DNA of 64,000 nucleotides from Isoetes taiwanensis. Lineage: Eukaryota > Streptophyta > Lycopodiopsida > Isoetales > Isoetaceae. Location of the stretch: the NCBI GenBank assembly GCA_021234155.1, contig JAJEKV010000025.1, positions 414,474-478,473 of the forward strand, read 5' to 3'. A program made the position numbers and the translations under genes. The notes beneath the pieces were generated by a model. The model made no database searches. It saw only the letters and a list, made by a program, of their open reading frames with translations, and was not told the DNA's origin. This document shows, in pieces, positions 1-11,290 of the stretch (position 1 is the first letter of the stretch; every line of letters begins with the position of its first letter).

Positions 1-815
1 TTAAGGCTGGGGCCTAATTAATTCAAGGATACTCTAGGATGTTCTAGAATGTTCTAGAATCTTTTGGAATGTCCTAGAATGTTCCAGATGCTCATGAGTA
101 AGCACCTCAGTCTAAAAATAGAAAGTTTCAGTCTAAAAATAGAAGTTTTTTTGAAACTTTGCAAATGCTCAAAATAGAATGTTGTGGAATGTTCCAGGTG
201 CTCATGGGTAAGCATCTCAGTCTAAAAATACAAAGTTTCAGTCTAAAAATAGAAAGTTTTTGAAACTTTGCAAATGTTCAAAATAGAATGTTCGAATGTT
301 CCAGATGCTCATGGGTAAGCACCTCAGTCTAAAAATAGAAAGTTTCAGTCTAAAAATAGAAAGTTTTTTGAAACTTTGCAAATACTCAAAATAGAATGTT
401 ATGAAATGTTGCAGATGCTCATGGATAAACACCTCAATCCAAAAATAGAAAGTTTTTTGAAACTTTGCAAATGCTCAAAATAGAATGTTCTGGAATGTTG
501 CAGATGCTCAAAGGTAAGCACCTCAGTCTAAAAATAGAAAGTTTCAGTCTAAAAATAGAAAGTTTGCTTAAACTTTGTAAAAACTCAAATAGAATGTCCT
601 AGAATGTTTCAGATGCTCTAGGATAAGCATCTCAGCCTAAAAATAGAAAGTATGATAGTCTAAAAACAGAAAAGTTTGCTAAAACTTTGCAAAAACTCAA
701 AATAGAATGTTCTAAAGTGTTCCAGATGCTATAGGGCAACCACCTATGCTCTAGAAGCACCTCAGTCTAAAAGTAGAAAGTTTCTTGAAACCTTGCAAAT
801 GCTCAAAATAGAATA
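1..815. repeat. Tandem repeat, ~110-bp unit, about 7 copies
   Basis: The phrase CAGATGCTCATGGGTAAGCA, followed by CTCAGTCTAAAAATAGAAAG and TTGAAACTTTGCAAATGCTC, recurs with starts near 81, 191, 298, 408, 497, 606 and 719, giving spacings of about 89-113 bases. Units differ by substitutions and by whether the short phrase CAGTCTAAAAATAGAAAG is doubled. No reading frame is conserved between units, so this is a non-coding tandem array that probably continues left of the window. Confidence 0.85.
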
Positions 816-819
816 TTCT

Positions 820-1560
820 GGAGGTGATACTTTGGAATTGGTAGTAAGTGTGATGGGTATGATGGGTGTGTGTAAGCTTCACATGGGTGATACTTTAGAA
901 TTGACATACTTTAGAATTGGTAGTAGAGGTAGTAGATGTATACTTTGTTGGTAATGGAATAGAGGGTTGAGTAGTATGTGTGAATAAGACTGTGAAATAC
1001 CATGGAGTGCAGTAGATGTGAGTAAGATCCTCATGGGTGATACTTTGGAATTGGTAGTGTTCTGCTCATGAGTGATACTTTAGAATTGGTAGTAGGGCAT
1101 GTGTGTATATGGACTTGCATGATAATAGGTGTAAGTAGGCTCCTTATGGATAATACTTTAGAGAGAGAGAGGAGAGAGAAGAGAGAGAAATAGAGAAGAG
1201 AGAGAAAGATAGAGAAAGAGGGGAGAAATAGAGGGAGAGGAGACAGAAGAGAGGAGAAAGAGAGGAGAAAGGAGAGAGAGAGAGAAGGGGGAGAGAAGAC
1301 AAAGGAGGGAGAAGAGAAAGAAAAGAGAGGAGAGGAAGAGAAGGGGGAGAGAAGAGATAGGAGAGAGGACAAAGAGGAGAGCTCCCAATGGGTGATAGTT
1401 TGAAATTAGTAGTCACTGTAGTAAATGTGAGTCAGAGACTTTGGAGTTTATAGTAGGTGTGAGTAAACTCCCAGTGGATGATACTTTGAAATTGATAGTA
1501 GATGTGACTGAGCTCCTCAATGTGTGATGGTTTGGAATTGGTAGTAAGTATGTATCTGAG
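820..1560. repeat. Degenerate repeat around GATACTTTGGAATTGGTAGTA
   Basis: The phrase GATACTTTGGAATTGGTAGT and close variants occur near 827, 887, 1038, 1073, 1149, 1394, 1479 and 1528, usually next to CTCATGGGTG or CTCCCAGTGG. Spacing is irregular. The array is interrupted by a purine tract at 1160-1381. No gene is visible. Confidence 0.7.
1160..1381 (+). repeat. Polypurine (GA)n low-complexity tract
   Basis: About 220 bases made almost only of A and G on the plus strand (GAGAGAGAGG, GGAGAGAAGA and similar). Open frames on the opposite strand encode Ser/Leu/Phe runs and are products of the composition. Such tracts can form triplex DNA, but nothing here shows that this one does. Confidence 0.9.
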
Positions 1561-1607
1561 GCAATGTTAAACCGAGGTTGATTAAACTCCCTATAGGCGA
1601 CACACGG

Positions 1608-1800
1608 GTGGACCCAAACCGAGGCGAGGCCTCGCCGAGGAATAGTCCCAAGGATGTCCAAACCGAGGCGAGGCCCCGGAGGGGCCGAGCTGAGGAAGGG
1701 TGCAACAGAAAAGGCCGCGTGGGTGGGCCCAAACCGAGGCGAGGCCCCGGAGGGGCCGAGCCGAGGAATGGGTGCAAAAGAAAAGGCCGGGCCCTTTTCT
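1608..1800. repeat. GC-rich repeat, AACCGAGGCGAGGCC units
   Basis: Three copies of AAACCGAGGCGAGGCC start near 1616, 1659 and 1732. Two continue into CCGGAGGGGCCGAGC and a GAGGAA..GGGTGCAA tail about 73 bases apart. The block is far richer in G+C and CpG than its surroundings, which resembles a piece of a TE terminal region. It ends just before an AT-rich TATATATAATAAG stretch at about 1803-1816. Confidence 0.7.
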
Positions 1801-1991
1801 AGTATATATATAATAAGAAAATACTGTTTGTCTGTCTGTAACTCCACTCACATGCCACATGTAATTGTGCACATATTCCACGTGGCCCAATCTGAACGGT
1901 AGATGGGCTTCTCGAAGTTTCTTGCAAGCTTGGCGTTCAAGCTTCGCACGTGTTGCGAGCATCCAGAAGCTTCTGGATTGTCCCTGCATCA

Positions 1992-1999
1992 TATAAAAA
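1992..1999 (+). promoter_or_regulatory. TATA-box-like site upstream of a short leader
   Basis: TATAAAAA lies in a 5'-CATCATATAAAAAGAGC context. A leader containing TTTAGGGTTTCGGGG follows, then an ATG near 2072 that opens a frame of only about 20 codons. This looks like the start of a transcription unit, host or LTR. No recognisable protein follows, so function is uncertain. Confidence 0.3.
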
Positions 2000-2009
2000 G
2001 AGCTGGTGG

Positions 2010-3200
2010 CGAACAGTTTCGGGGCAAAATCAAAACGAATTAGGATTCTTTAGGGTTTCGGGGTTCTCGAACATGGCGCTATGCTGTGTGATAGCCAGAT
2101 GGTATCGCCGCCATAACAGATGGTTGATCCAAGTTTAGCAGGGACTACTTGCCTATTGGAGATGTCAGCTCCATTGAGAACATAGATTTGAGGTAACCCA
2201 TCAGTTCGGTGCAAAAATCTGGAAGCTTCTGCAATGTTCACTGTATACAGAAATATCTGGCAGATTTGTGAGCACTGGGGACTGAGTCATTTAGAGGGAT
2301 CCAATACTTAGATTTTGGGCTCATCAGATAACAAGGTTCAACACCTAACAGTCTGCTATGGAGCCATTCTGTTCTGCTTCTATACGATCACTGCCCATTC
2401 CACTCACTAAGAAAGCGGTTCAAAGGTAAAATTTGCGGCCCAACTCATTGGAAATCAATGCCGGTTTACATCTTTATTTTACTCTGCATTTGTATTTGCC
2501 ATAGCCAAGCTTACGATTTATTGCATTGTTCAGCTTAGTGGATGTCTTCAAAATGTTCAGCAGTTTATTCTTAGCCGTAGCCAAGATTGCCCAAATGCCA
2601 ATTTAGCATGGCTTTTTAAGATTATTCATGTTTATTAGAATACCTGCATTTAACTTTTAGGCAACAGGCAACACATAGGCGTGGATTTGCTCAGACTTTA
2701 AGATCTAGCACCCAACTCTTCCTTAATCTCTATACATTCTTTTGCTCTGTGTTGCCTTGAATATGTAGAACCTAAACTTCTAATCCAGAGGAGCTTCAAC
2801 AGGGGTGCTGTGAGTTTAGGAGAGAGTGTCTCAGCATGTACAGGCCCAGATGCTGCTCTTTTGGCCTCTTTTCTGTCTGTGAAGCATGCATATCCCAAAC
2901 ACAGGCTTCGAGCCGGCAATAAATAGAAGGGGCCAAGTAAACAAAAAAACCCAGCTGCACCACTGCCCAACCGGCACCATCAGCAGTGAAAACGCTGAGT
3001 TCTCCATGGCAGTGCCTTCCCTGCAATATCTAGGCATTTCTCTAGCCAATAAGCCCTTTACAGTCTTGAAGACACTTAATTTAATGATAGTCGGCATAAT
3101 ACAATAGAGGAAATATGTGGCTAACAAAAGACAACCTAAATCCAATTTAGCATGTTCATAATGGTTGAAAGATATTAGTATCTGTAGTATTAGCTTTTTC
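2010..3200. other. Spacer, no gene recognised
   Basis: I see no conserved coding frame, RNA gene or repeat here. The short frames on both strands have mutually overlapping, non-conserved products. Confidence 0.5.
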
Positions 3201-3205
3201 CATCA

Positions 3206-4647
3206 GTGAGTTTTTCCACCGTCTCTCTTCTGGCACCTTTACAAGGTAACAATCGTGTTGTTGCAGTTAATGCAGGTCTTGACCATTTTGCAGATCAGGA
3301 ACTTCCAGTTCCCAATCCTGAGCAACTGTGGCAGTCTGTCGTCAATCTGGTCAGTACTTCCACAGGTTATCAAACCTTTCTGGATGGACTCTCATTCTTA
3401 TTAATCAGGCATTTATCTCCAAGGGCTTTCACCTTGTCAACACCCCACATTCCTCGGGATGGTCGGGCTTATAGGACTTCGATGTCTCTCCATATATGGA
3501 TATCTCTTACTCTGCTACCTCCACAAAACTCGCGAATTTTGCCAAGCATCATGAATCTTTTGCCACGTTTTTTTGGAGAAAGTTTTTTGGCCATTCTGTC
3601 AAGAACACTCAATCAACAAAATATTTTTTCAATACTGCTATTGCTGCTACTCATTTTGATCAGCTTATTGATTGGAATCAACTCTTAATGCATCGTATAT
3701 TTGAGGAACTGGATCGTCTTCGGAAAGCACCTGGTTCTGGCCCTAATTCTGCAATGGATGCCCATTTTCAAGCCCTTATCAATCAATGTCTTCCAGTTCC
3801 CAGCACTGTCTCTACCTATTAAAGCACGTCCATGTCTCATACCTCCAGTAAAGTTCCCTCAAAGATAAACCCCATCCGAGGCCTTATGGACGAAACCTCC
3901 CAGCAACAGCACATCAATGTTATTCAGGAAGAAATTCGTCATCCCTCTCCACACAAGAAATCCCCCATTGCCATCTCTTCATCACATCATTCAGCAAAGG
4001 CTACTCCATCAGATCCTAAACAGCACTTTCATGTTTCCATACCTCATGAAGTTCAATAGCAGCCTCCCCAAACTTCTTGGCTAGCTTTGTATGAGTATGA
4101 GCAATAGGTCGATGGCTGTATTCAATGTATCAAAGACCATCTTGATTCCTCTGATGCTCTCAAGAAGAAACTCCACAGAAAACTAATCTCTAAGAGCAGC
4201 TTCAAGAAAAACACAGCACCATTCTAGCCACCCCCGATGAATTCAAAAGGGCTCAGGAGGCCAAGGCTCAATTGAAAGCTATCTATGCTTCATTACAAGC
4301 TCAGGTACACACTCTCAGAAAAGCTCACGACCAAGGATTAGCTCCTTCAGGATACCTTGGCACTTTATCGAAGTCTTCAAGAAGAGTTTCAAACTCAAAT
4401 GAGTGTCACCACTCAACAGCAACTCCGTATCACTGAATTGGAAGGCCTGGTAACTGCTGCCCATATACAGGTCAAATCCTTGGAAAAGCAGTTGCAGAAT
4501 TTCATTAAGCAAAAAATCATTGATGATACAGAACTTGCGGGCCTTCAACTTCAAATCTCTTCCATGAATGCATCTCCCTCTCATAGCGCTCACTCATATC
4601 GCATGGTGGAAGAAACAATACAACCCCAAAATTGGCTCTACGTATAG
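3206..4647 (+). pseudogene. Broken gene of unknown function with a C-terminal coiled coil
   Basis: A chain of plus-strand frames reads as protein-like sequence but is interrupted by stops and frame changes: roughly 3206-3480, 3496-3822, 3832-4059 and 4130-4647. The early part contains phrases such as ELDRLRKAPGSGPNSAMDAH. The end (about 4240-4600) is rich in Leu, Gln, Glu and Lys in heptad-like spacing (QQLRITELEGLVTAAHIQ, KSLEKQLQNFIKQK), typical of a coiled coil. I do not recognise the family. A gag-like or transposon-associated protein is possible, as is a dead host gene. The frame breaks support calling it a pseudogene. Confidence 0.45.
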
Positions 4648-4649
4648 TT

Positions 4650-5110
4650 TTTTGCCATCTTTTTTGCAGAAAACAACACCTAAAGAACATGCGTAGTATT
4701 GTTCCGAAAATTCTAGAAACAACGCGTAAATTTTGTGTATGGTTTTTCATACAAAAAGGACACATAGTTTTCATGCATGTTTTTTAGACAAAAACAACGT
4801 GTAATTTTTCTGTGCATTTTTTACCATGATGACAAAAACAATGTCTAAATTTTATGTGTGATTTTTACTCAAAAACAAAAACAACGCATGGTTTTTAAGT
4901 GTGATTATCACCCAAAAACCATGCATAGCACATGGTTTGCCAGTGTGGTCTTCACCCAAAAACAACACATGATTTTTGTATGTAAGTTTTTCTGGCATAG
5001 TTTTCTTTCAATTGACTACATGTTATTTTTTCTAGTTGTAGTGCAACCACGTGTTGTTTTTGTAAATAAGACATGTTTTTTCTATTGTAGTTTTAAAGAA
5101 ACAATGCGTT
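4650..5110. repeat. Degenerate A/T-rich repeat, AACAACGCATGGTTTTT type
   Basis: Short phrases such as AACAACGCGTAAATTTT, AACAACGCATGGTTTTT, ACCATGCATAGCACATGG and AACAACACATGATTTTT recur about every 40-60 bases, many with partial inverted symmetry around ATGCAT or ACGCGT. A similar block lies at 38990-39960, so this is a dispersed family. No coding potential is visible. Confidence 0.55.
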
Positions 5111-5114
5111 AAAC

Positions 5115-6045
5115 TTAAGAATAGCTCATCCTGATTCGAGATATTCAAAAATCCTGATTGAATTTCTTGATTGCCTTTTGGGAATCGAACTCAAATAAAT
5201 TCAATTAGGCATTACATAAATTTGAAATTAAAAAATAAGGCATAGAGCCTAAAACTAAAGAGCACAGATCATTATTATTTATAGTTTTCTACATTCTGAT
5301 TAGAAACGTTAATTAAAATGTTAGTAGCACAAAGTATCAGCACTATTGTTTAAAGCCATTGGAAGAGATAAGCTCTGATAAGCTTTTGTAGGCAGATCCA
5401 AGTCAAAATTCAAAGGAAAAAAAATAGAGTATCTACTAAAACCTGAAAAAACAAACTCTGATATCTATTCTTTGTATCTTCTGTACGCAAACCAGATCGC
5501 TATAGTTTTAAACCAAATGGATAAAATATTTGAGCAAAAAGGAAGAACTGTCAACAGAGTAAAAGACTTGCATCTTTTACCTCAAATTGGGCTGAATCAT
5601 GTAGTTGCGGGCCAAAGCAACTAAACCAACATGCCTGTGGAAGCAAACTATCTACTGCAACAAAATGAAAAAAAATCATCATAAACAAAGACAACATAAA
5701 AAATTGTCAAAATCGTCATAAACAAAACAAATCGCCTGAACCAACAGAACACCCTATTATGGTTGCAACTCCAGCAATAACCCCTTGCAAGGAAAATCAG
5801 AGAAATGCATTAGAAGCAGATCTAAATATATACTACCTTGCTAAAGATCAATGGCAGTTACGTATTTGTATCTTTACCAGCAGATAGTGCTTGGTTATCC
5901 ATCGCCATCGCCAAGACGTTTATCTGTAAGCCTCAGTACAGATGGCATCCAATGATCTCTGCAAGTAAATCATTAGTGAAGATTGATGAAAATTGCCAAG
6001 GCACAAACATTTAGAACAGAACTCAACATTTATCCAGCAAATATT
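5115..6045. other. Spacer downstream of the peroxidase exons
   Basis: No confident feature. On the minus strand, about 5870-5930 holds a weak resemblance to the start of a peroxidase third exon: an acceptor-like CTTACAG followed by a short LGDGDG-type phrase where LGRRD would be expected. It is broken by stops. The distal-helix and proximal-histidine regions expected of exons 3 and 4 are not visible. Confidence 0.3.
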
Positions 6046-6048
6046 TCA

Positions 6049-6558
<510 letters not shown>

Positions 6559-6642
6559 ATTAGCTGTAGAGCTGATTCTAGGAGGCCTGTGGAAGCCTGT
6601 GATTTAGAAGCTATTGATGGCTCAATTGCTAGCTTTTTGCAA

Positions 6643-6650
6643 CTTATATA
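6643..6650 (-). promoter_or_regulatory. TATA box of the peroxidase gene
   Basis: On the minus strand TATATAAG lies about 85 bases upstream of the peroxidase ATG (6558). That would place transcription start about 30 bases downstream, with a 5' leader of about 50 bases. Position and sequence fit a plant core promoter. Confidence 0.6.
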
Positions 6651-6659
6651 ATGGAGGAG

Positions 6660-8235
6660 GAACCCATTCGTTTAGAAGCTTCTTGGTTGGATTTTCATTA
6701 GAGGAAAAATGAGATCGCATTTTGTCCCATTAAGGGATGCTTAAAATGCCACATGTCATCTTTTTAAACTGTCCAATAAGAGAAGAGCTCCAGTATATCT
6801 CATTCCAGTATTATGTGGCAGCCTGTAATTAATGCAGCTGCAACTAACTTCTGTAGTATCATTTTTTCATTATAACTTTTGATCCAGAACTCCGATTCAA
6901 AAACTTTTGGTAGCAATGTGTTCGTCTTCACAAGATCTATCTAGTGATAACCCATTCATACATCTTTTACGATATAAATACATAAGAAATAAGCAAAAAA
7001 TCATATTTTTTTAAGGTTAACACATATGACCATATTGAAATACATCATAACCATATATCATTGGAAAGATCTTTTCATTCCGCATCTAATGCAACAAACG
7101 CCGCAACATTTTGACAAGTGGATCAAACGTTATGGGGGGAAAACAACAGCAATGAAGTTGTTGGTGCTGCATTAATTGCAGTTAATAGAGGTAAGCCATT
7201 CCATTGGAGGATTCTTATGGGGATGAAATGAGATCTCAAATTTCCTCTAATGGAAACGGTGTTGGGCTGGCCTTGTAATTTTGACATTGACATTTTCAAA
7301 AATGTTGTTTTAAATCAATTAGCATTCCAATTTTTGAGTCCTTTCCTTCCCATTTAAATAGAGTCATGTGCCCAAAATAAAACTTTGGACCATTGCAGGG
7401 CAGTCTGCTGAGATCAAAATAACACGAAAAACATGTTTTCTGAATCTGCAAACTCTCCTCTACAACCTCATGCAAAATTTGAACGAAATTGATATTGACA
7501 AACACATTTAAATAGCAATCCAAATTGCACACTTGTCTGGAGTAGACTGGAACAGCAGGGAGCAGATTTCTAGAAGCATCCTGCGCAAAGAAATCTTTAT
7601 TTTGTTCGCGCCTCTGCTCCTCATCTCTATGCCTGATTGGTAATGCCGGTTGCTCATCTCTCGGGGCCAGGCCTAAGTTGGGGTCTGTTCTTGCCCGACC
7701 ACGTCTCGTAGCTACTTGATTTCCTCTGTTGCCCTGGATTCATTACCATAAGCGTGGTGCCCAGTCAGTCCCCATGTAAAGGCCTTCGCTCAAATCTCTT
7801 TTTTAGAGGCCGGGTTACTCCATTGCAAAGGGGTTTTTGGATTCTTGCGGTATTGATGTTTTCGGTGAAGGAATTATATAGCATTACACCATCACCGAAG
7901 CGGTCTTCCTAAGCAAAATAGGACAAGCGGCACTCCTTAATGGATAAGCGGAACTCGTTTTGCTCTAATGGGATAGCATCATACCATCACCGTAATAGAA
8001 TATTCTACATCTCGCATCAGACCATCATCGGAGTAGAGTTTTTACGCAATGCACCATCACTGAAAGCAGAGAACCGCACTAGGGTTCTATAAATGCAGGA
8101 GCATCTAGAGCGATTGTGCATACGAGACCTCGAACGGTTTTAGCTTCCTTCATAATCTGAGATCTTTTTAATTTTTTATCGGCTTGGAGCAGATCAGATT
8201 ATTTGTTATGAAGAATTCGAGAAAGGTACATTTCC
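6660..8235. other. Spacer with a promoter-like end
   Basis: Mostly featureless AT-rich sequence. Between 7885 and 8065 the phrase ACCATCACCGAAG and variants occur four times. It is followed by a canonical TATAAAT at 8090-8096 and a short leader with ATGAAGAATTCGAGAAAG just before a GTACAT donor-like site near 8227. This could be the promoter and first exon of an unknown transcript, but no downstream exon is recognisable. Confidence 0.35.
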
Positions 8236-8239
8236 TTTT

Positions 8240-9238
8240 TCTTTAATGTAATGGAAGCCATGAATATGATATTGAAGCTGTTGAATATCTAGGTATGCTG
8301 TCTGCTTGCTACCAAGTCCTGTAAGCATATGTTGTATATGTAAGCATAGAAGTAAAAGAAATTGGCAGAGTCTATTAACATTAGGATTAATTGGCGCTGG
8401 CAGTTTAGACAACTCGGGTTGATAATTTCTGAGTAGTCCCTTCAAATCATAGTTTTTGAGACAGACTTCCATTCAAAACAGCTCTTCTTGCAACTAATGG
8501 TGCAAAATGATTGCTAGATTTAAAGCATGTCGGGTATGCCATAGCCAGAAAGCTGAGCTTAAATTCATTTATTTACATACTTTCTACAGTGTCAATATTG
8601 AAGGAATGTTGCAAATGCATGGGAAATATGGTTGAATATATCTTATAGCTGCTGCTTCCAAGCAAGAAGCCAATGATTGCCTAAGGTATGTGGTTTTTGC
8701 AGAAAGGCCATTGTTAGATGGAAGCCGATTTTACAAAGAAGTCATGGTAGAATCAATTGATTAGCACAACATGGATGCAAGTGAAGGTATGCAGCTTTGC
8801 CATTTTTTGCTTCTCTTTAGCACCTTATAGTATCAGAGGTTTTTCATGCATTAAGTTGTATGCTTCTTTCACAGGTTTTTCATGCATTAGGTTGTATGCT
8901 GCTTCAACAGGAGGACCAATATCACCAGCCAATGGAATATATGGAGATTCTTTGCTTACAAATATATGAAAAACCTGTCTTTTCATGGCTGGCACGGCTC
9001 TTGTCCTATCTAAACCACATGTCATTTGCGTATGATGGCTTATCGGTTTATCATCCACGAACCGATAATCCATCACATGATGGCATAGCAAAACATACGG
9101 CAAAGGAATCCCATGCAGTGTTTTGTGCTATCATTTGATTGTTATGAATTGCTCCAGGCTTCTACCATGGCATTGCAAAACATACGACAAAGGATGAAAA
9201 TGTATAGGTGCATTATTTCAACCAAAACCCCTATATAA
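8240..9238. other. Spacer with a small tandem duplication at 8837-8908
   Basis: A 36-bp unit beginning AGGTTTTTCATGCATTA is present twice in tandem (8837-8872 and 8873-8908) with a few differences. The phrase GCAAAACATACGRCAAAGGA also occurs twice, near 9087 and 9175. No gene is recognised. Confidence 0.5.
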
Positions 9239-9522
9239 TTCGCAGAATGTCCAAATATTATGTTCTAACTATTTGTCTACAATCTCAGGGAATGCCCACC
9301 GGAGGTGGGCAATTTTTTATCTTTGGATATTTTTATTATAATAAACTCATTGCAAGTCAAGACAATTACAAACATCCAACTTATGCCCAACAACGCTGGG
9401 CACCGTTACTAGTTCCTAATTATAACATTGATGCAGGACAAAGCATACCAAATTGGGCATTTGGTAGAAACTTATTCATAAACTTTGTTATGCATGTGAG
9501 GCACACATGGTTTTAGACATAC

Positions 9523-9888
9523 CTATCTCGCAGTCAACATCGGGAGTCTTTTTCAGAACTTCATCTGCAGTACTTAGATAGGCAGGAAGCTTTACATACT
9601 CTTGGGGATGGTTTGGATTGCTAAAGCAAAGGTCGATCTCAGGTACATCACTAGTAACCAGCACTCTTGAAATGGACATCATAACAATTAGCGCATGTAC
9701 CTCTTTAACTCTAAAGAAGGCAGAGCTGTTCAATATTGGATCCTGATAATTGCCAATCCACACTCAGCTACCCCCATCTATAGATTTCATTGTAGAGAGG
9801 CATTGGTTAAGTTGGTCCAGATGCACATATGTAGCAAAATAACAGGGGGTTCCAGGAGGATTTGATATGGATGTAAAAATAACAATTC
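9523..9888 (-). pseudogene. Captured host-gene exon, copy A (broken by a stop)
   Basis: The minus strand shows an acceptor (GGTTTCAG) before 9888, an open 366-bp stretch and a donor (GTATGT) after 9523. Both boundaries are phase 1, so the exon is symmetric with 122 codons. The product has ordinary protein composition with phrases such as GTPCYFATYVHLDQLNQCL and SAFFRIKEVHALIVMMSISR. Relative to copy B, one CGA codon has become TGA (TCAGCTAC near 9768 on the plus strand), so this copy cannot encode the full exon. I do not recognise the parent gene. Confidence 0.55.
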
Positions 9889-9970
9889 CTGAAACCATAG
9901 ACCATATATTCCTAAAACAATTGAATGGGTTGTTATAAAAAAAAATATAGATTTAAGATAAAAAATAATC

Positions 9971-10052
9971 GCATTAGTTCACTGGGTACATTGGTTAAAG
10001 CAGTTTTATTAGGACATTGAGTTATTTTTGTAGAGGTTCGAGCCCCGGTATT
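9971..10052 (+). other. tRNA-like sequence with A and B boxes (SINE-like), copy A
   Basis: TAGTTCACTGGG (9975-9986) resembles a Pol III A box, and GGTTCGAGCCC (10035-10045) is a good B box. They lie 60 bases apart, slightly more than in a normal tRNA gene. The sequence does not fold into a proper cloverleaf and has no acceptor-stem pairing, so it is a tRNA-derived promoter or SINE head, not a functional tRNA gene. Confidence 0.45.
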
Positions 10053-10337
10053 TTATATTCTAAAATCTTAGGCAAAGTCGTATAGAGGTTCAATATTCGC
10101 TCATAACCTTAGGCGAAATCGTATTTCATATTTCAAAATCATAGGTGCCTCAATCATAAATGACGATAAGTGAAATGAGAGGTGCCCAGAGGCCCCAACA
10201 TAACACCCGGACACTTGGATATCACTAGCAGTCTGAGTCAGACGGAGGGCCTTTTAGTGGTGATTGAGTTGCCATGGGAGGGGAATTTCACGTATTTATA
10301 CGATGGGAGCATCATATAAGTTTGGGGAGTGTCACAA

Positions 10338-10350
10338 TGGTATCAGAGCC
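10338..10350 (+). other. Primer binding site for initiator tRNA-Met (LTR-element remnant)
   Basis: TGGTATCAGAGCC, the complement of the plant initiator tRNA-Met 3' end, follows one base after a CA-ending sequence (GGGGAGTGTCACA). That is the junction of a 5' LTR with the internal region of an LTR retrotransposon. The LTR start is not clear; the phrase ACACCCGGACACTTGG near 10205 may lie close to it. No gag or pol follows. Confidence 0.65.
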
Positions 10351-11262
10351 ATGATCTTGGTAGACCGGATCATAGCATTGTCTATGTCCTAACTCCTTAG
10401 GTCACATAGTTACTAGGGAGTTTTAATGTACAAAATTCTCCTAAGTTCCATATAGTATGCCCAAGTAGCTTCTCTAGGCGAAAAGAGGGGTAACTGGGAA
10501 GAGAAATGTTAAGGAGAAAGGAGAGAATATGTTGAGTTTTGGCAGAAAGAGGTCACTTGCTCTGAGAGTCCATAACTTTTTCTAGGAAGCTCGGATGAGG
10601 CCTTGTGCTACTATGTCGAGAATGCTCGAGTTAGCTAGAACCCCCTAAAATCCCCATTGGGAGATGCTCCAGATGAAAGATTTGCAAAAAATGGAGCGAA
10701 CAGGGAAAAAGGGCTTTAGAATTTGATTTTAAGGGGCAAAACGCCCCTACATGCAACTTTATACACGTCCATATAAAAATGCCATATAAAATTTTTTGTA
10801 TGAAAAAAAAAATTAGGGTTTTGCTCGAGAAGGCACAAGGAGGGAAAAAAGGGATTTAGAATTCGATTTAAAGGGCGCAAACCCCCTATATGCCATCTTA
10901 TATGTGCCATATAAAAAAAACTTTACGCCACCGGACTTTAGAGACTTAAAACCCATGACCTACCAGCTCTAGCCATAGGCACTTACAACCATGCCAAGCT
11001 TTCTTGAGTATGATGTATCTGTTTTGCATACCTATTATACACATATAGTACTTTATTTTCTCTATTTTCCCTAGAGCAACCAACTCTGTTAAAAGGTCTA
11101 TTGTGCGGACTTGAATCCCTAAGCTCTTACCACAAAGCCAAACCTTTTACTAACACGGTATGCTTCCTTTCAATGGATATAGTAGTTCTCGTACTACTTA
11201 TCCAATGCAACAAATCTACGGAACTTGTGCAACCATAGCAAGGTGCGATTACTCTAATGCCA

Positions 11263-11290
11263 CGGTTCTATTGCGACAGCAATAGAACCG
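11263..11290. repeat. Perfect 12-bp inverted repeat (hairpin)
   Basis: CGGTTCTATTGC and its exact complement are separated by GACA, directly after the end of mobile unit copy A. It is absent at the end of copy B. It is not followed by a T run, so it is not a Pol III terminator. Confidence 0.6.

Larger units (their letters stand above)
9239..11257. mobile_element. 2-kb mobile unit, copy A (captured exon + tRNA-like + PBS)
   Basis: This segment is repeated at 40694-42710 with only scattered differences. Homology starts at TTCGCAGAATG and stops at GATTACTCTAA on both copies, and the flanks are unrelated, so it moved as a unit. It contains, in order: a plus-strand stretch with a GCCCACCGGAGGTGGGC palindrome near 9297; a captured exon on the minus strand (9523-9888); a tRNA-like sequence (9971-10052); an LTR-like end (GGGGAGTGTCACA) followed by a methionine-initiator-tRNA primer site (10338-10350); and an AT-rich non-coding tail to 11257. 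It has no transposase or pol and is therefore non-autonomous. Its class is unclear: TC at the start and CTAA at the end fit a Helitron, but no hairpin lies close to the 3' end. Confidence 0.65.

Noticed and set aside
1031-1416. Ser/Leu-rich proteins opposite the GA tract
   Set aside because: Low-complexity composition artefacts.
7600-7760. rRNA or organellar insertion
   Set aside because: Slightly G+C-richer, but no recognisable rRNA or organelle gene sequence.
9971-10052. Functional tRNA gene
   Set aside because: A and B boxes are present but no acceptor-stem pairing or proper anticodon arm.
9239-11257. Helitron classification of the 2-kb unit
   Set aside because: TC start and CTAA end fit, but no hairpin near the 3' end, and the flanks do not show clean A/T insertion in both copies. 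Left unclassified.
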